From the NCBI GenBank assembly GCA_036337765.1, contig JAYZDP010000163.1, forward strand, positions 1 to 26,222: 26,222 nucleotides of DNA. The letters run 5' to 3'. The DNA is from JAYZDP01 sp036337765 (GTDB lineage: Bacteria > Acidobacteriota > Thermoanaerobaculia > Multivoradales > Multivoraceae). Every line of letters starts with the position of its first letter. Position 1 is the first letter of the stretch. Positions 16,417 through 24,462 of the stretch are shown here, piece by piece. A model generated the notes under the pieces. It made no database searches. It was not told where the DNA came from and was given only the letters and a program-made list of their open reading frames with translations. Both the position numbers and the translations under genes were made by a program.

Positions 16417-17022
16417 TCAGGGCCGAGCGACCGGGATCGCAACCCTGGTATCGGCCCACTCGAGCACGAGCGCACCGGTTCGCGCGTTGATCGGCTGCCA
16501 ACGAAAGGTCAGATTCTCGACCACCTCGGTGCCTGTCTCTGTGACGAGCTCGGCGCTTCCAAGCTCCCGCTCCCGGACTTCGGCCGAGATCGCGTTGCCC
16601 CAGTGGTAGGTGGAGGTGGAGACAAAGAGCTGCCAGCGCGATTCACCGGGAATCGTGTAAAGCGAGTAGCGGCCGGCGGCGAGCTCAATCCCCGCGAGCG
16701 TTAGGGGCGCATTGAGGAAGAGCCGGGTGGGCTCGTTCGCTCCGGTTCGCCAGAGCTCGCCCCAGGGCACCAGAGAGCCGAAGACGTCTCGTCCGCGCGC
16801 GCTTGGGCTGCCGTAGCAGAGCTTGCCGTCGGTGCCGGCGAGGGACAGCTCGGTCGAGAGCGTCGGGCTTGAGCGGGGCAGGTAGGAGCTGGGGCTGGTC
16901 CAGTCCCTGCCGCACGGACCGAGGGCGATCGTGGGCGGCAGCAGGTAGGGCTGGGCCGCCATCAGCATCGCCAAGACCAGCAGTACCAGGATGGTGGCGA
17001 CGAGGGTGCGACGTGAAGGCAT
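16417..17022 (-). CDS. DUF2911 domain protein with N-terminal membrane anchor or signal
   Basis: This 201-residue protein has a hydrophobic N-terminus (TLVATILVLLVLAMLMAA) and then the diagnostic DUF2911 strings CYGSPSARGRDVFGSLVPWG and ELWRTGANEPTRLFLNAPL, with GRYSLYTIPGESRWQLFVST later. The family is widespread in Bacteroidota and Acidobacteriota-type genomes; its function is unknown. Its location would be periplasmic. It is a single gene that converges with the signal-peptidase-like gene (50 bases between stops) and diverges from the FabH-like gene. Confidence 0.88.
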   Translation of the reverse strand: MPSRRTLVATILVLLVLAMLMAAQPYLLPPTIALGPCGRDWTSPSSYLPRSSPTLSTELSLAGTDGKLCYGSPSARGRDVFGSLVPWGELWRTGANEPTRLFLNAPLTLAGIELAAGRYSLYTIPGESRWQLFVSTSTYHWGNAISAEVRERELGSAELVTETGTEVVENLTFRWQPINARTGALVLEWADTRVAIPVARP

Positions 17023-17090
17023 GGTCGATTCTAATTCCCCGCAGGGGTGGTTTTCGATGTACTAAGGTGCTCGGGCTCGATCGCCAGCAG

Positions 17091-17096
17091 GGAGGG
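17091..17096 (+). promoter_or_regulatory. Ribosome binding site of the FabH-like gene
   Basis: GGAGGG lies five bases before ATG 17102 and favours it over the adjoining in-frame TTG at 17099. Confidence 0.7.
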
Positions 17097-17101
17097 AGTT
17101 G

Positions 17102-18172
17102 ATGTACAACGCCAGGCTCTTGGGAACCGGGGTCTCGACCGGCGAGATCGTCATCGACAACGACCGGCTCGCGCGCGTCATGGAGACCGATGACCAGTGG
17201 GTACGCGAGCGTACCGGCATCGAGCGCCGCTGCTTCGTGACGCCGGGAGTCGCCTCTTCGGACCTCGGTGTCGCCGCGGCGCGAGCGGCCATCGAAGACG
17301 CGGGCATACAAGCCGAGGAGATCGACTACATCGTCTGCGCCACCATGACGCCGGATCACTACTTTCCCGGCTCCGGCACCCTGATCCAGCATGGCCTCGG
17401 CATCCCGCCCCTGCCCTGTCTGGACATCCGCCAGCAGTGCGCGGGCTTCGCCTACGGCATGCACCTGAGCGATACGCTCATCCGCGGCGGCGCGGCGAAG
17501 ACGGTTCTGCTCGTCGGTTGTGACGTTCACACGAGTCTCATGCCGTTCTCCGACGAGACCTGGGAGGTGCTCTTGGGCGACGAGGAGCGCAAGCTCGAGA
17601 ATTCCGAAGACTACGAATGGAATACGCGCTTCCGTCACCTCGTCGTGCTCTTCGGCGACGCCGCTGGGGCCATGGTGTTTCGTGGCGACGACGCCGCCGA
17701 CGGCCGCGGCGTTCTCGCTGCCGAGCTCTATGGGGACGGCGAGAAGGTAGAGATCCTCCACGTGCCGGGGCTGGGCTCGAAGTCTCGCCCGATCGTCGAT
17801 GAGGCGATGCTCGCCGACGGCAGCTGGGTGCCGGTGATGGACGGCCGTTCGGTCTTCAAGCTTGCGGTGACGCGGATGCCGCGGGTGACGAAGAGCGTTC
17901 TGGAAAGCCAGGGGTTCGGGCTCGACGACCTCTCGATGTTGATCATGCATCAGGCCAACCTGCGCATCAACGAGGCTGCACAGAGGGCCCTGCGCCTACC
18001 CGACGAGAAGGTACACAACAACATCCAGCGCTACGGCAACACCACTTCGGCCACGCTGCCTCTCTGTTTCCACGAGGCGCGTGTCGATGGCAGGGTGGGC
18101 GAGGGGGACCTGGTCGCCTTCACCGCCCTCGGTGCGGGCATGCACTGGGGCTGTGTGCTGATGCGGGTCTGA
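17102..18172 (+). CDS. 3-oxoacyl-ACP synthase III (FabH)-like ketoacyl synthase
   Basis: This 356-residue thiolase-fold enzyme has the KAS III triad: Cys113 in DIRQQCAGFAYG, His283 in MHQANLRI and Asn313 in YGNTTSATLP. Typical FabH strings precede it: ETDDQWVRERTGIERR and ATMTPDHYFPGSGTLIQ. FabH joins an acyl-CoA primer to malonyl-ACP to begin fatty acid synthesis. The protein is about 40 residues longer than E. coli FabH. Part of the extra length is an insert between the Cys and His (EVLLGDEERKLENSEDYEW), as in OleA-like and secondary-metabolite KAS III enzymes. A primer-specific or non-housekeeping role is therefore plausible. It opens a dense six-gene plus-strand run. Confidence 0.9.
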   Translation: MYNARLLGTGVSTGEIVIDNDRLARVMETDDQWVRERTGIERRCFVTPGVASSDLGVAAARAAIEDAGIQAEEIDYIVCATMTPDHYFPGSGTLIQHGLGIPPLPCLDIRQQCAGFAYGMHLSDTLIRGGAAKTVLLVGCDVHTSLMPFSDETWEVLLGDEERKLENSEDYEWNTRFRHLVVLFGDAAGAMVFRGDDAADGRGVLAAELYGDGEKVEILHVPGLGSKSRPIVDEAMLADGSWVPVMDGRSVFKLAVTRMPRVTKSVLESQGFGLDDLSMLIMHQANLRINEAAQRALRLPDEKVHNNIQRYGNTTSATLPLCFHEARVDGRVGEGDLVAFTALGAGMHWGCVLMRV

Positions 18173-18173
18173 C

Positions 18174-18863
18174 CTGAACCAGGCCAGCGAGATCCGGTGT
18201 CGTAGCCTCGAGGTTGGCGACCTTCCCCAGCTGATCGAGTTGCTGCGAACCGTCTTCGGCCGCTGGCCGCCCTACGATCTGGCTGGTGCCGATCCAGTCG
18301 CGCATCTCGGTTGGAAGCTCGGCCGCCCGACTCGCGAGCCGCGCCAGATCGTGGCGGTCGGCGATGGGCACGATTCGAGAGATCCATTCCTCGACGACCC
18401 TGTGGACGCGTTGTGGGGCGAGGCCCATGCCGGGATGGACGCCGTCGTGGACCGCACTGCGGAGACTTTCAACTGGCGCTATTTCGATCCCAGGGCGAGG
18501 AGATACCGAGTTCGTGGGTTGTTCGAGGGGCCTGCCCTTGCGGGGTACCTGGTGTTGGCGGACTCGGGTCCAGTCGGCTACATCGCCGATCTGCGGGGCC
18601 ACCCCGCGCGCTCCGATGTCAGGCGTAGCCTTCTCGATGACGGGCTCGCTCTCTTGCGTCAGTCTTCGGTGGGCGCGGTTCGCATATGGACCAACGACGC
18701 CGATTTGCTGCGTCCGCAGTTCGACGAAGCGGGCTTCCGCGTCGTCAAGGCGGGCCCGAGAATGAACATCGAGGTGTACAAGGACCGGGCCGCGAGGCTC
18801 ACTCGAGTGATGCAGAGCGGAGCTCGAGTTCACATGGCGCTCGGCGACTCGGATCTCGTTTAG
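18174..18863 (+). CDS. GNAT-family N-acetyltransferase-like protein, probable non-standard start
   Basis: The conserved part reads IRCRSLEVGDLPQLIELLRT, then FNWRYFDPRARRYRVRGLFE, LAGYLVLADSGPVGYIADLR and a C-terminal GFRVVKAGPRMNIEVY. This is a GNAT-like fold of the kind that often has a YxWRY-type segment. The first block is a normal GNAT N-terminus but begins upstream of any ATG, GTG or TTG in this frame: the preceding in-frame stop is at 18159-18161, and the first TTG (18240) would remove the N-terminal strand and helix. CTG at 18174, one base after the FabH-like stop, is the best candidate (229 residues). GNAT proteins transfer acyl groups from acyl-CoA to amines; the substrate here is unknown. 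The next gene starts 11 bases after its stop. Confidence 0.72.
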   Translation: MNQASEIRCRSLEVGDLPQLIELLRTVFGRWPPYDLAGADPVAHLGWKLGRPTREPRQIVAVGDGHDSRDPFLDDPVDALWGEAHAGMDAVVDRTAETFNWRYFDPRARRYRVRGLFEGPALAGYLVLADSGPVGYIADLRGHPARSDVRRSLLDDGLALLRQSSVGAVRIWTNDADLLRPQFDEAGFRVVKAGPRMNIEVYKDRAARLTRVMQSGARVHMALGDSDLV

Positions 18864-18874
18864 GCTTGTGGCGG

Positions 18875-20266
18875 ATGATCGCTCCGACCGAAGCACTCGA
18901 CGACGTCTGGCGGCTCGGCGGCGGTGATCGAGCTTGTCTCGAGCGTGTACGGCTGATCGGCACGGAGCCGGTGCTGCCGTCGATCTATCGCGTCGGAACT
19001 GCGGCGGCTGCGACCACGGCGGCGTCTGGGTTGGCGGCGGCCGAGCTTTGGCACCGACGCGGCGGCCGCCGTCAGGAGGTCCGGGTCGATCTTCGCGCGG
19101 CGGCTCTGGCGTTTCGCGCGGAGCACTACCTGCGTGTCGACGACGGGCCGCCACCCCGCTCGTGGGACGAGCTCGCAGGCTACTACCAGACCGGCGACGA
19201 TCGTTGGATTCAGCTGCACACCAACTTCCCGCACCACAAGGCCGGCGTGCTCGAGGTGCTCGGTTGCGAGGCGTCTCGCGACGCGGTGCGTGCGGCCCTG
19301 CTCGAATGGGATGGCCCCGGGATCGATGCCGCGCTCGGCGAGCGCGGGCTCTGTGCCGCGCTCATGCGCTCGAGCGAAGAGTGGTCGCGGCATCCGCATG
19401 CGGCCGAGCTCGCCACCTTGCCGCTGTTCGAGATCGAGCGGATCGGCGATGCCGACCCGGAGCCCCTACCGCCGGCGGAGCGTCCGCTCGGCGACGTTCG
19501 CGTGCTCGACCTGACCCGCGTTATCGCCGGTCCTGTCTGCGGGCGCGAGTTGGCTTCGCACGGCGCGACGGTCATGCGGGTCTCGGGGCCGCACCTTCCC
19601 AGCATGGCGCCGCTGGTCATCGAGAGCGGTCGCGGCAAGCTCGCGGCGTTCGTCGATCTACGCGAGGAGTCGGGTCGCCAGCGACTGCGCGAGCTCGCCT
19701 CCACGGCGGACGTCTTTGTTCAGGGCTATCGGCCGGGAGCGATCGCCGAACACGGGTTCTCGGCCGCGGATCTCGCCACCCTGCGACCAGGCATCGTCTA
19801 CGTCTCGCTGTCCGCGTACGGCAGGAAGGGCCCCTGGAGCGCGCGGCGCGGCTTCGACAGCCTAGTGCAGATTGCGACCGGCATTGCTCACTCGGGCGCG
19901 GCGGCGGCCGGAGTCGATCGGCCGAGACCCCTACCGTGTCAGGCGCTCGACCACGGCTCGGGCTTTCTCTGTGCTTTCGGCGCGATGATGGGCCTCTTGA
20001 AGCGGTGTGAGGAGGGCGGCAGCTGGCACGTTCGCGTGTCGTTGGCGCAGACCGGCCGTTGGATCGAGAATCTGGGTCGAATAGATGGGCTCGGCGCCGC
20101 GGACCCGCCACTGGAGGAGGTCGGCGACGTTCTGGATACACTCGACTCGCCTTTCGGAAAGATCACCTACGTGCGGTCACCCGTAGGACTCGAGGAGACA
20201 CCGCCTCATTGGGTCCGGCCTCCGGTTGCTCTGGGAAGCCATCCGCCCGAGTGGCCGCCGCGCTAA
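18875..20266 (+). CDS. Class III CoA-transferase (CaiB/BaiF) with rearranged domain order
   Basis: This 463-residue protein starts at ATG 18875; the frame is open upstream only within the GNAT gene. The family moves CoA between acids through a catalytic Asp. Normally the Rossmann strand is N-terminal. Here VRVLDLTRVIAGPVCGRELA appears only near residue 208, followed by RGKLAAFVDLREESGRQRL, VFVQGYRPGAI and GIVYVSLSAYGRKGPWSARR. CQALDHGSGFLCAFGAMMGL then supplies the likely catalytic Asp359. The first ~200 residues look like the other half of the family: a central helix (AAAELWHRRGGRRQEVRVDL) and the small domain (RWIQLHTNFPHHKAGVLEVL). The C-terminus ends at VALGSHPPEWP, equivalent to the usual terminal 'LGEHTDEVL'. 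This reads as a duplicated gene in which each copy kept a different half. Confidence 0.85.
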   Translation: MIAPTEALDDVWRLGGGDRACLERVRLIGTEPVLPSIYRVGTAAAATTAASGLAAAELWHRRGGRRQEVRVDLRAAALAFRAEHYLRVDDGPPPRSWDELAGYYQTGDDRWIQLHTNFPHHKAGVLEVLGCEASRDAVRAALLEWDGPGIDAALGERGLCAALMRSSEEWSRHPHAAELATLPLFEIERIGDADPEPLPPAERPLGDVRVLDLTRVIAGPVCGRELASHGATVMRVSGPHLPSMAPLVIESGRGKLAAFVDLREESGRQRLRELASTADVFVQGYRPGAIAEHGFSAADLATLRPGIVYVSLSAYGRKGPWSARRGFDSLVQIATGIAHSGAAAAGVDRPRPLPCQALDHGSGFLCAFGAMMGLLKRCEEGGSWHVRVSLAQTGRWIENLGRIDGLGAADPPLEEVGDVLDTLDSPFGKITYVRSPVGLEETPPHWVRPPVALGSHPPEWPPR

Positions 20267-20267
20267 C

Positions 20268-20273
20268 AGGAGA
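20268..20273 (+). promoter_or_regulatory. Ribosome binding site that decides the amidase start
   Basis: AGGAGA lies six bases before ATG 20280. An upstream in-frame start at 20226 lies inside the CoA-transferase gene and has no such site. Confidence 0.7.
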
Positions 20274-20279
20274 CAGTCC

Positions 20280-21812
20280 ATGGCCGACGAGGAGACGACC
20301 CATGAAGAGCAGCCATCGAGGCGCGACGTCTTGGGGCTGGCCGCGGGCGGACTGGCCGTGAGCGGCCTGGTCGGATGCGGGCCTGGCGGGGACGTTGCAT
20401 CCTCGGAGACCCCGGTGGTCAGCCCGGCCTCCCACGAGCTCGTCGAGCCGCTCTACTTCTCGTCGACCGTAGCGATGGCAGAAGCGCTTGCTGCGGGCGA
20501 CGTGTCCTCGGTCGAGTTGGTCGAGAGTTGCCTTCAGCGCATCGCGGAGGTCAACCCTGCGCTCAACGCAGTCGTGCAGCTCGACGGTGAGACGGCGCTC
20601 GAACTGGCCACACAGGCCGACGCCGCCCGGGCGCGCGGCGAGTCGGTCGGAGCCCTTTTCGGCGTGCCGATGACCATCAAGGACTCGCTCGACACAGCTG
20701 GAATGATCTCGACCGGTGGCTCGAAGGGACGCGCTTCGTTCGTTCCCCAGCGCGACGCGACGGTCGTTCGTCGACTGCGGGAGGCCGGCGCCATCCTGCT
20801 CGGCAAGACCAATACCCCTGAGTTCACGCTGTCGTTCGAGACCGACAATCTGATCTACGGTACGACTACCAATCCGTGGGACAGCGCAATGACTTCGGGC
20901 GGCTCGAGCGGCGGCGCCGCGGCTATCGTCGCGGCCGGCGGCGCTCCCTTCGACATCGGTAGCGACTACGGCGGCTCGATACGTCTACCCGCCCACTTCT
21001 GTGGCATATGCGGCATCAAGCCGACCTCGGGAAGAGTGCCAAGGACCGGCCACATCTACCCCTTCGGCGGAGTGCAGGATTCGTTTCAGCAGATCGGTCC
21101 CCTGGCGCGGGAGGTCGACGATCTGACGCTTCTGCTCTCGATCATCGCGGGGCCCGACGGCGTCGATCCGGCGATCGTGCCGATGGCCACCTCCGATCCG
21201 GAGGCCGTCGACCTAGGCGCGCTGCGGGTGTCGTTTCACACCGACAACGGCATCCGGACGCCGACATCGGAGACCGTGGCGGCGGTCGAGGATGCGGCTC
21301 AGGCCCTGGCTTCCGAGGTGGCTTCGGTGGAGGAAGCTCGCCCGACCGGGGTGGAAGACACGTTCGAGCTCGGTGCGCTGTACTCCTGGGACGACGGTGC
21401 GGCGGTGGCGCGACTGTCGCGGGCCGCCGGAACCACGGAGAGCTCGCTCAGCCCAGGCGATGGCACGGCCATGGGAGCCGTCGCTCTGGACGCCCTGATC
21501 GCCCGTTGGTGGGACATGCGCAGTCGCATGACCGGCTTTTTCGACGACTACGACGTGATCCTTTCGCCGGTGAATGCTGGTCCGGCGTTCGAGCACGGCG
21601 GGCTCGCTGAGGCGGGACTTGCCTCCTTCAGCTACACGATCAGCTACAACCTCACCGGCTGGCCGGGGGCGGTCGTCCGTGGCGGAACTGCGCCTGAGGG
21701 CCTACCGATCGGAGTGCAGATCGTTGCGAGGCCGTGGCGTGAGGATGTGGCGCTGGCGGTCGCTAAGGTGCTGGAATCGAAGCTGGGGCCATTCCCGCGG
21801 CCGCTGCTGTAG
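20280..21812 (+). CDS. Amidase-signature family hydrolase, Tat-type lipoprotein
   Basis: This 510-residue protein starts at ATG 20280. The N-terminus has a twin-arginine motif and hydrophobic stretch ending in a lipobox (SRRDVLGLAAGGLAVSGLVG then Cys), so it is probably exported folded and lipid-anchored. The amidase-signature triad is complete: Lys134 (PMTIKDSLD), Ser209 (TSGGSSGGAAA) and nucleophile Ser233 (GSDYGGSIRLP). The 24-residue spacing of the two serines is the same as in FAAH. The C-terminal TGWPGAVVRGGTAPEGLPIG is typical. The family hydrolyses amides such as fatty acid amides or short carboxamides. Surface location and neighbouring acyl-CoA genes fit release of an organic acid for uptake and activation, which is an inference. 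SBP56-like and SDR genes follow. Confidence 0.93.
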   Translation: MADEETTHEEQPSRRDVLGLAAGGLAVSGLVGCGPGGDVASSETPVVSPASHELVEPLYFSSTVAMAEALAAGDVSSVELVESCLQRIAEVNPALNAVVQLDGETALELATQADAARARGESVGALFGVPMTIKDSLDTAGMISTGGSKGRASFVPQRDATVVRRLREAGAILLGKTNTPEFTLSFETDNLIYGTTTNPWDSAMTSGGSSGGAAAIVAAGGAPFDIGSDYGGSIRLPAHFCGICGIKPTSGRVPRTGHIYPFGGVQDSFQQIGPLAREVDDLTLLLSIIAGPDGVDPAIVPMATSDPEAVDLGALRVSFHTDNGIRTPTSETVAAVEDAAQALASEVASVEEARPTGVEDTFELGALYSWDDGAAVARLSRAAGTTESSLSPGDGTAMGAVALDALIARWWDMRSRMTGFFDDYDVILSPVNAGPAFEHGGLAEAGLASFSYTISYNLTGWPGAVVRGGTAPEGLPIGVQIVARPWREDVALAVAKVLESKLGPFPRPLL

Positions 21813-21833
21813 CGGCATCGAGGTCGACCGGCG

Positions 21834-23048
21834 GTGAACACGGCTGCGAAGATCGCCCTGAGTGCCGCTGCCGCGCTGGTCTCGGCCGTGTCGACCGCGA
21901 CGGCTGAGAGCCGATATCTCTTCGTGTGGGCCGGAGATGAAGACGGGGATCATTCCGACTTCGTCGCCGTTGTCGATGCGCGCTCGGAAGCGGCGACCTA
22001 CGGCGAGATCGTCGCGACTCTGCCGGTCGGAATGGCGAGCGGCGCGCACCACGTCGAGCACCAGATGGGCCAGGATGGCCGACTGTTCGTGAACGGCTTT
22101 TCCGCCGGCACGACGTACATCGTCGACCTCGCCGATCCGCACAGCCCGCGGCTCGTTAGCTCGTTCGAGGCCCGCGCCGATCTCGACCATCTCCACTCGA
22201 TGGAGAGGCTGGCGAATGGCAACCTCCTCGCCACTTTCCAGAATGCCGGTGGCCTGCCAGACACGACCGGAGGCGTCGCAGAGCTGACATCCTCCGGTGA
22301 CGTGGTGCGGTGGGCGAGCGCCGCGGACGCCGAGCATCCGACCATTCGGCCCTACAGCCTCGCGCCGGTTCCCGACCTCGACCGGCTGGTCACCACGTCG
22401 ACCGACATGCGCGGGCGGGTGCGAAACGACACGGTCCAGCTGTGGCGGCTCTCGGACCTCAAGCTCCTCGCTACCGTGAGGCTGCCGCGGGGCCCGCGCG
22501 GGAGGGAGCATCTTCACCCCGTGGAGCCGCGAGTCCTGGCGGATGGCGAGACCGTGATGGTGACGACGTTCGGCTGCGGCCTGCACCGGACCTCAGGGCT
22601 CGCAACATCGGCACCCGAGGTGTCGCTGGCCTACGTCTTCCAATCGTCTCGTGCCGACGGCATCGACGGGCCCAACGCGACGTTCTGCGCCGTTCCTGTC
22701 GTAGCCCGTGACCTCTGGATCCAGAGCGTTCCAGCGCGCGACGGGCTCGTCGCTCTCGACCTGTCGGGCGAGGGAAGGCCGCGGGAGGTCGGGTCGGTGA
22801 TCCTGGGGGCTGAGCACTTCCCGCACTGGATGTCGCTCGAGCCCTCAGGGGAGCGCATCGTGGTGACAGGATACGGAGAGCTCGCGCGCAAGGTGATGAT
22901 GGTGACGATCGATCCAACATCGGGCCGGCTGGCGATCGACCGCCGCTTCGGCGACGGCGGGGCGGTTTCGTTCGATCGCGAGTCGTGGAGCCACGGCGTG
23001 TCCGGCGCGGCCGTTCCCCATGGCACCGTGTTTTCTGCAGCCCCATGA
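21834..23048 (+). CDS. Selenium-binding protein (SBP56)-like exported beta-propeller
   Basis: This 404-residue protein begins at GTG 21834, 21 bases after the amidase stop, with a signal peptide (ALSAAAALVSAVSTATA). The mature start, YLFVWAGDEDGDHSDFVAVV, and later ATYGEIVATLPVG, GAHHVEHQM, HSMERLANGNLLATFQNAGG, EHLHPVEPRVLADGETVMVT and HFPHWMSLEPSGERIVVTGY match the SBP56 / methanethiol oxidase propeller family, including the recurrent His-rich motifs thought to bind metal. The Cys equivalent to the selenium-binding Cys of animal SBP56 is not obvious here. A periplasmic metal-dependent oxidase or a binding protein are both possible. The ATGA overlap (23045-23048) couples it to the SDR gene. 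Confidence 0.78.
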   Translation: MNTAAKIALSAAAALVSAVSTATAESRYLFVWAGDEDGDHSDFVAVVDARSEAATYGEIVATLPVGMASGAHHVEHQMGQDGRLFVNGFSAGTTYIVDLADPHSPRLVSSFEARADLDHLHSMERLANGNLLATFQNAGGLPDTTGGVAELTSSGDVVRWASAADAEHPTIRPYSLAPVPDLDRLVTTSTDMRGRVRNDTVQLWRLSDLKLLATVRLPRGPRGREHLHPVEPRVLADGETVMVTTFGCGLHRTSGLATSAPEVSLAYVFQSSRADGIDGPNATFCAVPVVARDLWIQSVPARDGLVALDLSGEGRPREVGSVILGAEHFPHWMSLEPSGERIVVTGYGELARKVMMVTIDPTSGRLAIDRRFGDGGAVSFDRESWSHGVSGAAVPHGTVFSAAP

Positions 23049-23851
23049 GCGATGTCGATCGAGCGGCAGCCGAGGGCCTCGAGGGCCGCGTGGCGATCGT
23101 CACCGGGGGCGGCGCGGCTGGCGAGGGAATCGGCAACGGGCGGGCGGCCAGCCTGCTGCTCGCGGAGGCCGGCATGCGGGTGCTGGTGGTCGATCGTGAG
23201 CTCGCTCTCGCTGACCGGACGGTCGAGATGATCGAGGCGTCCGGCGGTGAGGCGGTAGCCTTCGAGGCCGACGTCACCCGCTCCGCGAGCTGCGAGGGCA
23301 TGGTCGAGGCCGCGATCGGCAGATGGTCGAGTGTCGACGTCCTGGTGAACAACGTCGGCGTCGGCAGCCGCGGCTCCGTCGTCGACGAGCCGCTCGAGAC
23401 CTTCCAGCGGGTGATGCGCATCAACGTCGAGTCGATGGTGCTCGCCTCGAAGGTCGCGATTCCGGCGATGATCGAGGGCGGCGGCGGGGCGATCGTCAAC
23501 GTGTCCTCGATATCGGCGTTGCGCCCGCGGGGGTTGACGTCCTACTCGACGTCGAAGGGAGCGGTGATTGCGCTGACGAAGGCAATGGCGGCCGACCATG
23601 GTCGCGACGGCATCCGTGTGAACTGTGTCGCGCCCGGGCCTGTCTACACCCCTCTGGTCTACGGGCGTGGGATGACCCCCGACGCCAGGGAGGGTCGGCG
23701 CCGGGCATCGCTACTGGAAGTCGAGGGCACTGGATGGGACGTTGGCAACGCGGTTCGCTTCCTCGCCTCCGCGCGTGCCGGCTACATCACGGGTCAGGTC
23801 GTGGTGGTCGACGGCGGTGTCACGGTGCGCGGACCGAGTCGCGAGACCTGA
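23045..23851 (+). CDS. Short-chain dehydrogenase/reductase (SDR)
   Basis: This 268-residue classical SDR starts at ATG 23045, overlapping the previous stop by four bases. The NAD(P) loop is present as VTGGGAAGEGIGNGRAASLL, slightly longer than the classic TGxxxGIG. The other motifs are VDVLVNNVGVG, IVNVSSISALRP with the catalytic Ser, YSTSK (Tyr167, Lys171) and RVNCVAPGPVYTPL. The C-terminal GYITGQVVVVDGGV is intact. The family oxidises or reduces hydroxyl and keto groups. With acyl-CoA enzymes nearby, a 3-hydroxyacyl-CoA or similar alcohol is plausible. Its last 58 bases overlap the 3' end of the convergent VWA gene. Confidence 0.92.
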   Translation: MSDVDRAAAEGLEGRVAIVTGGGAAGEGIGNGRAASLLLAEAGMRVLVVDRELALADRTVEMIEASGGEAVAFEADVTRSASCEGMVEAAIGRWSSVDVLVNNVGVGSRGSVVDEPLETFQRVMRINVESMVLASKVAIPAMIEGGGGAIVNVSSISALRPRGLTSYSTSKGAVIALTKAMAADHGRDGIRVNCVAPGPVYTPLVYGRGMTPDAREGRRRASLLEVEGTGWDVGNAVRFLASARAGYITGQVVVVDGGVTVRGPSRET

Positions 23852-24453
23852 TCGCGAGCCGCGCTCAAGGGTAGTAGCCGCATTGCCGTTCCCGAGCGGA
23901 CGGCCGATTCGTAGACTTCGTGGAAGCGCGCCTCGCTGTCCGTGTCCAGCCCGTCCGACAGGATGACGATCGTGCGCCGGTCGCCGTGGCCCTGAAGGTA
24001 GTAGAGCGCCAGCATCGCCGAGTCCCACAGCGCAGTCCCGCCCCATGAGGTGGCGCCCTCGACGCCGGATCGGAGCAGATCGAGATCGCCGGTGAGCGGC
24101 ACCACCAGGCTTGGCTGGTGATTGAAGGTGAAGAAGGCGGCCTCGTCGTCTGGCCGCAACGCGGTCTGCAGAAAGCGAGTCGCGCTGGCGACGGCTTCGT
24201 CGAGGCCGTCCTTCATGCTCGCGGAGACGTCCATCAGTAGCGCAACGTCGAGCGGAACCGCTTCGACGGTGTCGACCTCGAGCAGCTGCTGCGGTTCTCC
24301 GTCTTCCCGCAGCGCGAAGTCCTCGAGAACGAGGCCGCGAACCGGGCCTCCACCGGGCTCGACGACCGTGGCAGGAACCGGGGTGGTGGCCCTGGCCGGG
24401 GCTACCAGCAGTGCGGCTCCCAAGGCCAGCTCGAGTGCTTGCGAAACGCTCAT
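23794..24453 (-). CDS. VWA-domain (VWFA-related) protein, C-terminally shortened
   Basis: This 219-residue protein starts at ATG 24453, nine bases after the moeA stop. A signal-like N-terminus (ALELALGAALLVAPARA) is followed by PVRGLVLEDFALREDGEPQQ, the segment that precedes the VWA fold in 'VWFA-related' proteins first defined in Acidobacteria. The metal site DVSAS (75-79), GGTALWDSAMLALYYLQG and TIVILSDGLDTDSEARF are all present. The fold should continue after the strand TAMRLLPLS with a helix and further strands. Instead the frame runs into the antisense of the SDR gene and ends in a Thr-rich tail. The last part of the VWA fold and everything after it are lost. The intact SDR makes a simple frameshift unlikely. 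It may be a decaying gene. Confidence 0.78.
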   Translation of the reverse strand: MSVSQALELALGAALLVAPARATTPVPATVVEPGGGPVRGLVLEDFALREDGEPQQLLEVDTVEAVPLDVALLMDVSASMKDGLDEAVASATRFLQTALRPDDEAAFFTFNHQPSLVVPLTGDLDLLRSGVEGATSWGGTALWDSAMLALYYLQGHGDRRTIVILSDGLDTDSEARFHEVYESAVRSGTAMRLLPLSAARDQVSRLGPRTVTPPSTTTT

Positions 24454-24462
24454 CTGTTCGGC

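Noticed and set aside
16408..16426. Possible terminator stem-loop (TCGGCC/GGCCGA) between the signal-peptidase-like and DUF2911 genes
   Set aside because: The stem is only six base pairs, spans the DUF2911 stop codon and has no following T-run on either strand.
23794..24453. Reading the VWA protein next to moeA and an XdhC/CoxI-like gene as CoxE of a CO dehydrogenase cluster
   Set aside because: Its signal peptide and the PVRGLVLEDFALREDG segment are features of exported VWFA-related proteins, whereas CoxE is a cytoplasmic VWA protein paired with the AAA ATPase CoxD, which is not seen here.
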